Shown: positions 22,635 to 33,556 of the stretch, piece after piece | Layout of the letters: each line of letters starts with the position of its first letter | How positions within the stretch are numbered: the stretch's first letter is position 1 | DNA from: Linanthus parryae | Taxonomy: Eukaryota > Streptophyta > Magnoliopsida > Ericales > Polemoniaceae | Assembly (NCBI GenBank): GCA_023055425.1 | Contig: JALGPY010000003.1 | Span: 23,247,001 to 23,311,000 of the forward strand | Reading direction: 5' to 3' | Length of the DNA stretch: 64,000 nt | The notes under the pieces: model-generated | Databases searched by the model: none | What the model was told of the DNA's origin: nothing | Seen by the model: only the letters and a program-made list of their open reading frames with translations | Program-made: the position numbers and the translations under genes

Positions 22635-23460
22635 ATGGCAAAGACAAAAGGAACTAGACCCACCAAGGAGGATGAAGAAATACTTGATCTTCCGCAAGCT
22701 CTATGGCGAAAAGCCCCCTATCTGGGTGGCAAAGACTTCTACCACGCGAGGGTTAAGGCAAAGAAACTGCCTGCTTATGTCCCCAATGAGGGATTGCTAA
22801 CATTGACTCCTCCATTTAACTCAGCCTTGCTTGAGTTGATTGGCTCCGAGGACGTGGTTCGATTGGGAATCGAAAATGGGTACTTCCCGTATGCTGCGAT
22901 TTCCACCCAAGCTTTCGTCCAGAAATTGGACTACATGGATGAGTGGATTGACCATGTGTTGACCAATCATGCCATGACTCTTAATGAGGCCGGCGTATAT
23001 TTCGTCGTTCTTGCTATGAAGGGTGCTGCCGTGAAGCTGGACCAGTCCATGCTTCTAAACCTTCTTTCCCATTACTCGCCTGCGACTCACACTTTTCACT
23101 TTGCTGAGTCCGAGGCTGCCCCCACACTCGAGGATGTGCATATGTTGTATGACCTGTCTCCCATGGGGGAGGTGGACCCTTTGAGTCCCTTGAGGACGGA
23201 TGCGGAGATTTTCTTTGTATACGCAAATGGAGGAGTGCTTGTCCGAGGTAAAGAAAATCTCCACCCGGTGGACCACGACAAAAGCCCTTCCTGACTGGCA
23301 GCTAGTGGACACGTCTGCGAAGAATACTTGGAATAAATGGGTGCAGTACTTCTTCCGTGATTACGCGAACAGCAGCATCACCAAGAAACTTCTGAGTCAA
23401 GACCCAGAGGCCAAGAACTATTTACAAGAAGGATGTATCCAATTTTTCAAATTTATTTGA
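22635..23460 (+). pseudogene. Plant mobile domain (aminotransferase-like PMD) gene, truncated
   Basis: ATG 22635 starts MAKTKGTRPTKEDEEILDLP. The frame holds the PMD fold of the aminotransferase-like plant mobile domain family: LLTLTPPFNSALLELIGSED, FPYAAISTQAFVQKLDYMDE, HTFHFAESEAAPTLEDVHML. The first frame ends at 23294. Conserved-looking sequence continues in another frame to 23460 (WQLVDTSAKNTWNKWVQYFF), so a frameshift lies near 23200-23230. The remaining two-thirds of a typical PMD protein is missing, and the sequence becomes unrelated after 23440. PMD proteins occur both as host silencing factors (MAIN/MAIL) and as transposon-borne copies; this one is probably transposon-borne. Confidence 0.7.
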
Positions 23461-24199
23461 TCTAATACTCTAAAAGATATTTCTAAAACATGAGAATCTA
23501 GACCGTCGTAGTTTCTTATAGAGGAGGGATTTTTTATAATTGAAAAACTCAACTTGGTTATTTATATGTCAATTCCGATCCTAGAGCTTATAGCATTAAA
23601 CAAGGTGGCGTTGAATCCTATCAAGGTGTGGGATCAACAAACAACAAACAGAAATGCATAAACTAATTGAGAGTCTCTAGGTTTTGAAAAAATATATTAT
23701 AATCCAAAAACTGATGAATTTTGCCCACAAGCTGGGCATATATAGCAGAAACTTAAAATTTGTCAGAAATGGCAAAATCTCGAAATTGACCCAATAGTTA
23801 GGCCTTATTGAAAGAAATACGTACGCGAAAGTTTGACCCAAAACAGGTTAAATTTGAGGTCCTAATCAGTAATAGAAATACTACCAAAAATTATAAAAAT
23901 AACTAAAAACGATCGTTTGACTTGTCAAACAGCTATATTTGGGGATTAAGATGGACCCCGATGGAGCTACTCAATCGGAACCTCGTGCGTCTCGTCGAGA
24001 GCTTTCCGAATTGGAGTGGATCGCGTCATTCTGACTCCCGTAGCCAAAGTTATGGCTCAAACAGTGCGGTGACACCAAAAGCTGCAATTTCTTCCGTCCC
24101 TTGCGCTTATCTTCCATATCATGTTATATGAGCGCCAAATTAGTCGTGTCTGACAGTTCAGCTTCATCTGGATCATCTGCTCCTGCATCAGTCTCCCAG

Positions 24200-25599
24200 C
24201 GGTTGGAAAGAACTCGTCCTCGAGTTCACAACACTGCCTTCAGAATCCACAAAGGAAAGAGTGAGATGCTTCACATTGAACAGGTCCGATCTTCTGCACG
24301 ATCTCACAAGGCCCAATATTGATATCCTTGAGCTTATTGTACTCGCCAACAGTGAAACGATCACGAGTCAGTACAGCCATACAAAATCACCAACATCAAA
24401 TAGTATCTTACTGCGATGCTTGTCCACCTGTGCCTTTTGCTTACTGTTACTTTACTCAATTGTGCTCTTCACCTGGTCATGAATGCTTCTCAGATGCTCC
24501 GTCATCTCCTTGTCCTTAGGATAATGCGGCCCACACGTGGAATAGGGGCTAAGTCCAGCACACTCAATGGGTTATGACCATTAACAATCTGAAATGGACT
24601 CAAGCTAGTGGTCCTGCTCGTCGATCTGTTGTAGGCAAAATCTGCTTGAGGAGGAGCCAAGTCCCACTGATTTGGTTTTGATCCTGCCAAACAATGAAGA
24701 AGGTTGCCCAAACTGCGATTCACCACCTCTGTCTGGCCATCTGTCTGAGGATGATAGGCGCTACTGAAGTTCAAATTAGTTCCCAGCTTCTCCCACAGAC
24801 TTTTCCCTCATGAACTTCGTGTCACGTTCTGAGGTCATGGAACGAGGAATGCCATGCAACCGCACAATCTCCCTGAAATAAAGGTGAGCAATCCACACAA
24901 CATCCATTGTCTCCCTGCATAGTACAAAATGTGCCATCTTGGAAAACTTGTCAACAACTACAAGGACAGAATCTGTCGCCCTTTGCGTGCGGGTAAGCCA
25001 AGAACAAAATCCATGCTGTCAAACCAAGGATCTTCACGGACATGTAATGGAGTATAAAGACCTGCAGTAGTGAGAACTCCCTTGGAACGCTGACACACAT
25101 AACACCGATCCACATAGTGGGCCACATCACTACTCAGCTTTGGCTAGTAAAAGTCAGTAGATACCTGATCCAGTGTCTTGTCTACGCCAGAGTGTCCTTC
25201 ATTGTGGAGCTCACTGATAATATTTTGTCGCAAGGAACAATCTGGAACACACCACTACTGGCCCCCGAAACAGATAACCATTATGTAAAATAAAATCATG
25301 GTGACCAGAAGTTACCTCCATAAGTATCTTCCCAAAGGAAGGATCGAACTCATACATGTCTGCGAACGCCTCAAATCCTTCCACTCGGCTGCTCGTGGTG
25401 GTGAGAAACACGTTGCGACAACTCAAAGCATCTTGCCCGTGGTTCAGGCTGCCTGATTGGTGTTTCAGCGCAAAGGTGAACTCCTGCAAGTATGCCACAC
25501 ACTTGGCATGTCACCTATTAAGCTTGTGTTGTCCATTAATGTACTTCGACGCCTCATGATAAGTGAATAGGATGAACTCCTTCTGTATTAAATAATGAC
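24200..25599 (-). pseudogene. Gypsy RNase H end and integrase
   Basis: Minus-strand blocks: LQEFTFALKHQSGSLNHGQD (RNase H to tether region), LYEFDPSFGKILMEV-like and HDFILHNGYLFRGP (integrase H2C2 zinc region), then the integrase core end NFSSAYHPQTDGQTEVVNRS with the catalytic Glu in QTE, and MTEHLRSIHDQVK near 24505. The C-terminus carries FNVKHL and SRTRSFQPLGD-like motifs and runs into the 3' LTR at 24190. No chromodomain could be identified. Many stops and frame changes are present. Confidence 0.8.
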
Positions 25600-26725
25600 G
25601 CCAATGCTTTAGTGATTGAACGATGTCATAGAACTCTAGATCATAAGTCGAGTAATTCTTCTTGGACCCTGATAGCTTCTCACTTAAGAAGGCAATTGGA
25701 CGCCTGACTGACTAAGGACCCCTCCAATGTCGAGACCTGATGCATCACAATTAACCTCGAACATCTTATCAAAATCTAGGAGTGCCACAACTGGCTTCTC
25801 TGTCATCCGTTTCTTCACTAGCTCAAAACTGGCATCTGCTTTGTCGGACCACTTGAAAGCACGCTCCTTGAGACACTCAGTGATGGTGCGGTCAATGAGC
25901 TGAAATTCCTGATGAGCCTGCGATAAAATGATGCCAAACCATGGAAACTGCGTATGTCGTGCAAAGTCTTTGGTCTAGGCCAATCCACAATTGCCTCAAA
26001 TTTGGACGGATCTCCATGAACACCATCAGTAGACACTATAAAACCCATAAACTGCACATAAGTAGTAAAGAAGAAGCACTTCTTCCTATTAATGTATAGG
26101 TTCTCCGTCTTCAGTGCTTCAAACACAACTCGGAGATGATCAAAATGGGCAGCCCAAGTAGGACTGTAAATAAGGATGTAGTCGAAATAAACGACTCCAA
26201 ACTTCCCCATAAAAGGCCTTAGAACCTCATGCATAAACCGCATGAATGTACTACGTGCATTGGACAACCAAAAGGCATCATCGTCCACTCATACAAGCCA
26301 TGTTGCGTATTAAACGTTGTCTTCCACTCATCACCAGGCTCGATCCGAAACTGGTGGTATCCACTCTTAAGATCAATTTTGGAGAAGATATTAGAGCCAG
26401 ATAGATGGTATAGCATGTCATCAAGCCGTAGAATTGGAAATATGTACTTCACTGTAATCCGATTGATTGCTCTACTGTCAACACACATGCGCTAAGAACC
26501 ATCCTTCTTTAAAACTAACAGAGCAGGAACGGCACATGGGCTCATACTTTCCCTGGTGTAGCCTCTCTAAAGCAGCTCAACAACCTGCCGTTGTAACTCT
26601 TCTGCTTCTTTGGGGATGAGACGATATGTTGAAATATTTGGCAGGCTTGAGCCTGTAACGAGGTCAATCTGATGCGGAATATCTCTCATTTTTGGCAAAC
26701 CAGGATGAAGATCCTCTAGCATCAA
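25600..26725 (-). pseudogene. Gypsy reverse transcriptase
   Basis: Recognisable blocks in order: [75 protein letters not shown] (first catalytic Asp), [18 protein letters not shown], then [10 protein letters not shown]. The catalytic box, normally Y/F-x-DD, reads VVYFDYILIYS: the second aspartate is Tyr (codon at 26178-26180). Stops occur before RMCVD (near 26493) and in the QRQVVELL region, and a frameshift near 26250-26280 moves between frames. The RNase H connection region (WPRPKTLHDIRSFHGLASFY) follows. It is catalytically dead. Confidence 0.85.
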
Positions 26726-27240
26726 TTAAGAGAACTCAACTAACAACTGTTGCACCTCTTGGGTTAATTCATCATCCTCATCACCTGCACTAATATCAGA
26801 AGGAAGCAAAACATATACAATCTTCTTATTCTCAATCACATCCAAGAACCTAGACATATAAAGCAGATTAGTGGGGGTAGCAATCGGTGTTTGGGTGGAA
26901 CCCTCTCTTCGTGGTGCCAATACAATTTTCTTCCCCTTCATGACAAAAGAATGGGTGTTCTTGTGACCATCATGGAAAATATGACGATCATTCTGCCAAG
27001 GTCTACCCAATAATATATGACATACGTCGATCTTCACCACATCACACCAATGACTATCATAATACCTGTTACAAACTGTAAAAGAAAAAAGGCATCTCTT
27101 ATCAACTATTACCTCAGAACCCTTTATCAGCCATGCCAACTTGTAGGGTGTAGGACGACGCTCCGTCTTCAACTGCAATTTCTTGACAGGTTCTTCAGGA
27201 ACTATGTTGTCACAGCTACCGCCATCGACTATCATCTTAC
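26726..27240 (-). pseudogene. Gypsy protease
   Basis: The segment begins VCKMIVDGGSCDNIV, with the aspartic-protease D-G-G-S variant typical of this Gypsy branch (DGGSCxNxVS). WCDVVKIDVCHILLGRPWQN follows, containing the conserved LLGRPW. It is in frame with gag apart from the intervening stop. The frame ends with a stop after LLVEFS at 26726. Confidence 0.85.
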
Positions 27241-27244
27241 AGAC

Positions 27245-28416
27245 CTAATTTCCAGTGGTGCAGATTGTGTGAAATATATTGGTCCTCAACCAATCATCTT
27301 CAGAATCACCCTTTGGAGTCTGCAAACTCTTACGGATGACCATATTCTCACGACCTTCTCTGTACAACACATCATCATATGCATAATCATCATAGATAGG
27401 ATCGCCCAGCTCTCCATTATCTTCAATCTCGTCAGTCGCACCTTCATCGATAAACATATTCTTAGCCTTTTGAACCGCAGGCTTTGTGCACTCATTGGCC
27501 CTATGCCCTAGTTCACCACATCGATAGCAATTAATTGCACTGCTCGAAGTACCCTGTGCTGCCTGCGTTGCTGGAGACTCTCGAGGCCGAACCGATCGAT
27601 TGCTCTTATCGTTCCTAGTCAATGGTTTTCTGCTTTGTTGCTTCTCAACCGCAAGTGCTCTCCGGTATGCTTCTGAAACAGTCCACAATGATTGGAGGCT
27701 GAGAACATCCGGCAAAGATTGGCGCAAACCTCCCAAACATTGTGCTACTAACTACTCCCCGGGCACTGAGAGATCATTCCGAGCAATCAACATGTAAAAT
27801 TCCTCGGTGTAATCATCCACTGATTTGGTACCCTGTCTCAACGTATGGAGTCTATGAAATAGCGTTTGGATGTAGCCGAAGGGAAGAAAGTGAGCATTAA
27901 TTTTCTTCTATATCTTTTCCCAATCATCAATCTTGGGCTTACCCTTCTTCTCACGGGAACAACGCAACTGATCCCACCATGCCGAAGCTCTTCCCTTATG
28001 TTTGATAGCCACTAGTTTCACCTTCTCGCGATCTGAAACCTCCTTATATTCAAAGATCCGATCCACCACATTTTGCCAACCGATGAACCCATAAGCCTGA
28101 AGGGTACCACAATAACTAGGGATTTCAACCTTGAAGCCTAGACCTTCGCGGTGATTGTCACGACCACGGTACACCCGAACACGTGGTTTGCGGTGGTACA
28201 AGTTCTCGAACGACGCCACTGAGTTGTCGTCTGAGTCTTCCTGATCATCCAGATCATGCGCCACCAGGCGCCGTGTCAGCTCGTTGATCTGCTGCTGCTG
28301 AATCTGGTTCTGGCGCCGCAAATATTATATCACCATCACGTCCTCAAGGCTACGTTCTCGATGGGGGCGTCTTCAGCAGCTTGCTGCCCACGACCACGAG
28401 CACGTCTACGAGCCAT
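27245..28416 (-). pseudogene. gag: Gypsy gag
   Basis: Starts MARRRARGRGQQAAEDAPIE at 28416 and shifts frame almost at once, near 28340. A coiled-coil region (QIQQQQINELTRRLVAHD), gag core (VEIPSYCGTLQAYGFIGWQN, RASAWWDQLR, TKSVDDYTEEFYML) and an intact CCHC zinc knuckle (C-YR-C-GELG-H-RANE-C) follow. Stops interrupt after DDWEKI near 27908 and after LSVPGE near 27755. The same frame passes through one more stop near 27245 into the protease. Gag forms the particle and binds the RNA; this copy cannot. Confidence 0.85.
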
Positions 28417-28450
28417 CGCCGATGATGATCTTCCTCCCACATGGAACTGA

Positions 28451-28462
28451 GCTCTGATACCA
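28451..28462 (-). promoter_or_regulatory. Primer binding site of the Gypsy element (tRNA-Met type)
   Basis: The minus strand reads TGGTATCAGAGC directly after the 5' LTR. It precedes the gag ATG (28416) by about 35 nt. Confidence 0.8.
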
Positions 28463-29015
28463 ACGAATAGAAAGTCATAAACCAATAGAGAACGTCTCTT
28501 GAGTTTGAAGAAATATATTATAATCCAAAAATTGGCGAATTCTGCCCACAAGCCGGGCATGTACAGATGAAACCTAAAATATGCCAAAATGGCAAAATCC
28601 TGAAATTAACCCAACAATTAGGCCTTATTAAAATAAATACGTACGCGAAAGTTTGACCCAAAACGGGTTAAAATTGAGGTCCTAATTAGTAATAGAAATA
28701 CTGCCAAAAATAATAAAAATAACTAAAAATCACTCATTTGACTGGTCAAACAGCGGAATTTGGGAATGAAGACGGACCCTGATGGAGCTACTCAATCGGG
28801 CCCTCTTGCATCTCGTCGAGACATTTTCGAATTGGGGTGGATCGATTCATTCTGACTCCCGTAGCCAAAGTTATGGCCCAAACAGTGCGACGACACCAAA
28901 AGCTGCAATTTCTTCCGTCCCTTGCGCTTATCTTCCATCTCATGGTAGAGAAGCGCCAAATTAGTCGTGTCTTGCAGTTCAGCTCCATCTGATCATCCGC
29001 TCCCGCATCACAAGG

Positions 29016-29752
29016 GGTTAGCACTATCAATAAAGAGGTCGTACGAAGAAGTAATTGTTGAGACAGACACCATTACGGTTGTGTAGCTTATACAAACAGA
29101 GAAGAGGGAGTGGAAGGTAGATGATGGAAGTGAAGTGACGGTCTCAAAAATTCTAAACTTCATGGAAAGTTGTATTGAGAAAGTAAAGATGTTCAAAGAG
29201 GCACACGTGGAGCATGTGAGACACACAGATAATAAGATGGCATACTTTGAAAAGTGAGCTCTCCATTTTCACCCGGATAATAAGATGGTAATATCATAAT
29301 GAGTTCATTTTCACCCAGAAGCCCAATCGAGCTACGAATGTAATTAGACTATATTCGCCAAGCAGCCCATTAATAAATATTTGATTTATGAAGAAAAATA
29401 CTATTTACATAATTGTATTGGATCAAAACATTTTTTTAATAGTATAGTTAAATAAAGAGTAGTGATTCGAGTTAATTGATACATAATTTTTTTTGAGACT
29501 TAACTTTTGTCATCTACTGGGTTCGAACCTAGGTCTTGGGTTCGAACCCAAGATTACAAACAATGGGCCTGTTTGGATACTTCAGTTTGGTTAACCATTG
29601 ACCAAACCGAACTTTTTTTGGTTGGTGGAAGAAGCCGGTGGATGGGTTAAATAAACGGTGGACGGGTGAACAAAGGTCGGTGGACGAGAAAGTGTATCGG
29701 TGACCGGGTTGTGGGTCTCATGACCATGTGAAGAAGAGAGAGAAGAAGAAGA

Positions 29753-29812
<60 letters not shown>

Positions 29813-30311
29813 AGAAGAAGAAATGAGTGGGTGGTGGGGCAGCTGGGCACTGCTGCCTGCGTGGGAGAGAGAATAAGAGAGAGAGCCGGGCACCGGCGTG
29901 GGAGAGAGAAGAAGAGAGAGAGTGGGAAAAGGTTGGCCCATGGTAGGACCGGCTGGTGAGTGGGAGAGAGAAGAAGAGAGAAAGGAAATGTTGGTCGGGC
30001 ATGCATGAGAGAGGAAGAGAGAGAGAGTGAGAGAGAAGAGAGATATTGATGAGAAAGACAAAAAAGGGGGTTTCACGTGAGTGAGATTCTTTGGTGGGTG
30101 GGATTTATCCTTTTTATGGCCCGTGACTTCTCTTGATGTATTTAAACGGACTATGTTTTGTATTCCCTCAATTCACAGTCTTCTACTTCATCAATTCACT
30201 TCTGGTGGGTGGCATTCAAGTTCATTTTTTGTTCCTTCTTCTGCCTCCAACTTAGGACCATTTTCTCCTCTGTTCTCCTACCTCAATTCACAATTCACCG
30301 TTTTTTTTTAA
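29016..30311. other. No gene; purine-rich GA tract upstream of the next ORF
   Basis: The plus strand is strongly purine-rich at about 29740-30060: (GA)n and (GAA)n runs at 29744-29825, then repeated gagagagaagaagaga blocks. The first part (29016-29095) reads open for about 27 codons and joins in frame with an open stretch left of the Gypsy element once that element and one target copy are removed. No family was recognised. Confidence 0.5.
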
Positions 30312-30812
30312 ATGTCATCTCAAATTCCTTCATACGACAATCTTGATTCTGATGACCCTCGTCGTCCTTCTAACCGTTTACCCCAACACATCACTGATGC
30401 CGCTAAGCCGTTCGCAAATACTAAAGACGCTGCGAGGTTCGACGGGATGGAGCGCTGTCCAATTGCCTCCGGGAGGTCGGTAAATATCGGCACTGAATTT
30501 CAGGAGCACCTATACAATCATCTGGTATTCCTTCGATGTGAGTCCCTAATTCTGCTACCGACCATTTATTTCCCAATTTTTGTAAAACTATTTTACGCTA
30601 CCCTGGAGTGGCGTACATATAACGACGTACAACAACTTATGGGTGTCGTCAAAGGAAAGCCCGTTCTCGTCACCCCTGCATACCTCGTCCAAGCTCTCAG
30701 GCTTTCCGCTGGAGGAGAGTTTACGTATTTCAGGAACTACGAACGTCTTCTTCAACACATTGGCGGAGAGGAAAATCTTGGCGACTACTTTGATTATTTT
30801 CTTTCCACTTAG
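30312..30812 (+). CDS. Putative plant transposon protein (N-terminal piece)
   Basis: A 166-codon frame starts MSSQIPSYDNLDSDDPRRPS. The middle (FLRCESLILLPTIYFPIFVKLFYATLEW, then VKGKPVLVTPAYLVQALRLS) resembles the putative plant transposon protein / retroelement N-terminal family, in which an LFYxNL segment is followed by VKGxxIxxTP. That similarity is from memory and partial. The ORF has a pyrimidine-rich leader with poly-T just before the ATG. It ends shortly before a small inverted repeat and Helitron copy 2, so the rest of the protein may have been lost to those insertions. Confidence 0.4.
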   Translation: MSSQIPSYDNLDSDDPRRPSNRLPQHITDAAKPFANTKDAARFDGMERCPIASGRSVNIGTEFQEHLYNHLVFLRCESLILLPTIYFPIFVKLFYATLEWRTYNDVQQLMGVVKGKPVLVTPAYLVQALRLSAGGEFTYFRNYERLLQHIGGEENLGDYFDYFLST

Positions 30813-30857
30813 ATTCTTTTCTTTCCCAAGAATTTGACTTTTTTTATTATTCACAGT

Positions 30858-31005
30858 TTCATTTTGATCTGGTACTTTGGACAGTAAAATGATACAATTT
30901 TTGATAATCTTTTTATAGTGTTATACGTAAAAATTCTTTTATAACTAGTGAAAAAATTATCAAAATGTGGTAGTTTTCGATCTAAACAACCCGGTAAAAA
31001 AGACC
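30858..31005. repeat. Small imperfect inverted repeat (MITE-like)
   Basis: The left arm aatttttgataatctttttatagtgttata pairs imperfectly with the right arm ending tataactagtgaaaaaattatcaaaatg. The arms extend toward tttggacagtaaaatga on the left and gggtaaaa-like sequence on the right. Its layout resembles the MITE at 37981-38236. Confidence 0.45.
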
Positions 31006-31017
31006 CCGAGTCAAAAA

Positions 31018-33556
31018 TCTATATAATAATATATAAAAGCAGGAAAGTGCTCCAATTGAATCTGGAACTGACATTTGTCAATTTATGGCTATTGTTGTTT
31101 TGACATTTCTCTTGCCACGTCACAATGCATCATGAGCAAGCCGATTAGAATACTACACGTCATGCATGACTCAACATGTAATTTAATTATAGCATTGTTA
31201 TTATTTTGGAGTTACCGATTTTTTTGTTTACTAACTTTAATGTACAAACACATTACAGTGACATAAATGTGCACTTATGTCTCCGTTTTAAGTTACCAAA
31301 TATATGGAACGTTTCTTTTTGGTTTGCTGAGATATGTGACCTGTCAAAATACACCCAAAACATTCTCATTTGTGGAATGCAAACATTAAACTACTTTTCG
31401 TAATCATTATTCAGAGAGTTCAATACAAATTATTTATCATCGTAGATCCCATGTTTTCCTTAGAAATTCACTGAACCATCTCAATTCGATACAATATATG
31501 ATGACTAGAGGTGTACAAGGTGATTTACTTTAGTTTCATTCTCTACTTATGAAAATTATTCCATATATTCTGCCAATTAGTTGCGCCAATTTCTATGCAT
31601 CTGATAAAATATATATCCATTGTTGACACTTGATAAACTAATCACGCCGCTTAGTTTGTCATATTTCAGATTCAAGACAAACTGTTCTTTTGGGAATTGT
31701 AACTTTCTCTCTTTCTCATTACCATAATTTGGCTTCCATTAATCGACTTCACGAGAACACATGTTCATATTTGCTTTTCTTTTTACCTATTTTTTTTTAC
31801 AGTATCTTTTTACCCATATGTGAATCATTTGTACAAGTTATGGAAAACGCTGTAGTGGTTCTGCTTACAGCCTCAATCGATCTAATTGTCCATGTACAAG
31901 ACATAATCTGAATTTTCACAATAAGGCTATTTACAATTGTCGTAGAGCTTACTAAAATTACCTAAAAGGGGAAACCCTACACTACTACTATGAGTTGTGG
32001 ATTATTTGTATAACTCACGTTTGCTGTTAAAAACAGCTTGGGCATATATTTTGCCCATTGAAGATTTCATTTTGCAATATTGCAGTTGTATGAGAGAGTA
32101 AATGTATTTATTCTTTACATGATTTGAAGAACTGTAATATGACACTTTCTAATCATGTATGGGATTACATATCTAGACCCAAAATTAGGTAAGACATAAT
32201 TCCCCGTTTTTTTGGATCATATGTTTTGGCTAATCACCATATGATTGGCTGCAAATTCAAGAGAATGGGAGAAATTATTGCTTATTCCAGTATTCGTTCT
32301 GCTTCACATCTAATAGAAAGAGTGCAATGTTTTTCTTGGACATGATCAAACATTGAGTGTGACTTCTTTTTCTTGGACATTGTTATGTCGATTTTATGAT
32401 CTATCACATCTACAATTACACTTTCGAAAACACTTAATATAATGCGCTTAAACGTGAAACTATTATCTGTTTATATTAAATTAATATTTTAATGCTTGAT
32501 ATGTAGATGTCATATCTATATCTATACATTATTTAGATACCAACATACCGTGCAACAATTATTGGCTAAACTGAACTTTCGACAAAGCATGTCTTCTTAG
32601 TTATCACAAATTAGATTATCATTATATCAAACAAAATGCACATATTAAAGGAGACGTAGTTGTAGTAAGTGAATTTACAATTGTTCCCATAATATAATTC
32701 ATGTAAGTCTGAATTGTACTCTGTAGGCCAAAGTGTAGTCAATTATTAGAAGAAATGATTTAAGATTTTAGAATGCGGGATCTAGCATGGTCATTTTTGT
32801 CCAGCTATTCCTCTGTACAACATCAATAAAACCATCTTAATTGAAACACCACACAGCTGTCAGAAGAGACGATACCCAAATCAATTTTAACACCACAATT
32901 TTAAGAATATAAGAAAACTAAAATTAGCTACTTTGTTATAGTTATGCTGTCACATTAGCATGTCAGACAAGTAAAATTGTAGTTGGTATCAGCCGTAGAA
33001 AAGGGAACAACTTATGAATTAGAAGGGAGATTTGTGATTTTTTAAGATATTGCCGTATTTTTTCCTTTACAAATTTTAGGGGACACAATTTATTAAATCA
33101 GACAGTTAAAATTTGGAAATTAAAACGAAGTGTTGAAAAGAATGCCTCTATGAATTGAAATTTGCGTGTTAGTTTTTGGCTTTTGACAGTGACGAAATGG
33201 GTCTTATTAAGAGACTATCAGGTGATTATGAAAGAGTACTCGGTGGACTATATGTAGCATGTAATTTTTTAAGTCTCGCAATTAACACAGAGCTAACCGC
33301 TATGAGTTATGGCTTGGTCCTATGAAAACAATGAATTAATTCATACTTACAAGTATCATAGTTAATTTATTAAAATTATAAGACAAATCTAATAACATCA
33401 TATGAACAACCTTCACTTTTCCTAAAAAAAAAGAAAAAAAAAAAAAAGAAAACCCCCTACCTACCGTCCCATGCATATAAGACAGAGCTTAAGATTTAAG
33501 ATCTCAAGCTTAGACAAGGTTGTAGAACCCGCGCTTCAGCGCGGGGTAACGTCTAA
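31018..33556 (+). mobile_element. Non-autonomous Helitron, copy 2
   Basis: Begins TCTATATAATAATATATAAAAGC (31018) and ends with hairpin CCCGCGCTTCAGCGCGGG, 7 nt and CTAA (33553-33556). An A precedes and a T follows, as expected for Helitron insertion. It is 2539 bp with no replicase/helicase ORF. It is near-identical over its whole length to copy 1 in reverse orientation, with small indels in the A/T runs near the hairpin. ORFs inside have no homologue I can recognise. Confidence 0.88.
33528..33545 (+). terminator. Helitron 3' hairpin, copy 2
   Basis: The 8-bp GC stem CCCGCGCT/AGCGCGGG with loop TC is identical to copy 1 and lies 7 nt upstream of the CTAA end. Confidence 0.85.

Larger units (their letters stand above)
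23627..29010 (-). mobile_element. Ty3/Gypsy (chromovirus-like) retrotransposon, defective
   Basis: A 5384-bp element on the minus strand, with direct repeats at 23627-24190 and about 28463-29010 as LTRs; both start TGATGC on the minus strand. They differ at many positions, so the insertion is fairly old. The 5-bp target duplication caagg is at 23622-23626 and 29011-29015. It has a tRNA-Met-type primer site next to the right LTR. The gag-protease-RT-RNase H-integrase order on the minus strand marks it as Gypsy. The coding region is broken by multiple stops and frameshifts. The 3' end of the right LTR is poorly matched to that of the left LTR. Confidence 0.88.

Noticed and set aside
29591..30076. 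Minus-strand Ser/Leu-rich ORFs
   Set aside because: Antisense reading of the GA-rich tract; low complexity.
10433..33556. The 2.5-kb inverted repeats as terminal inverted repeats of one 23-kb transposon
   Set aside because: Each arm has its own Helitron 5' TC end, 3' hairpin and CTRR end with A/T flanks, so they are two separate insertions.
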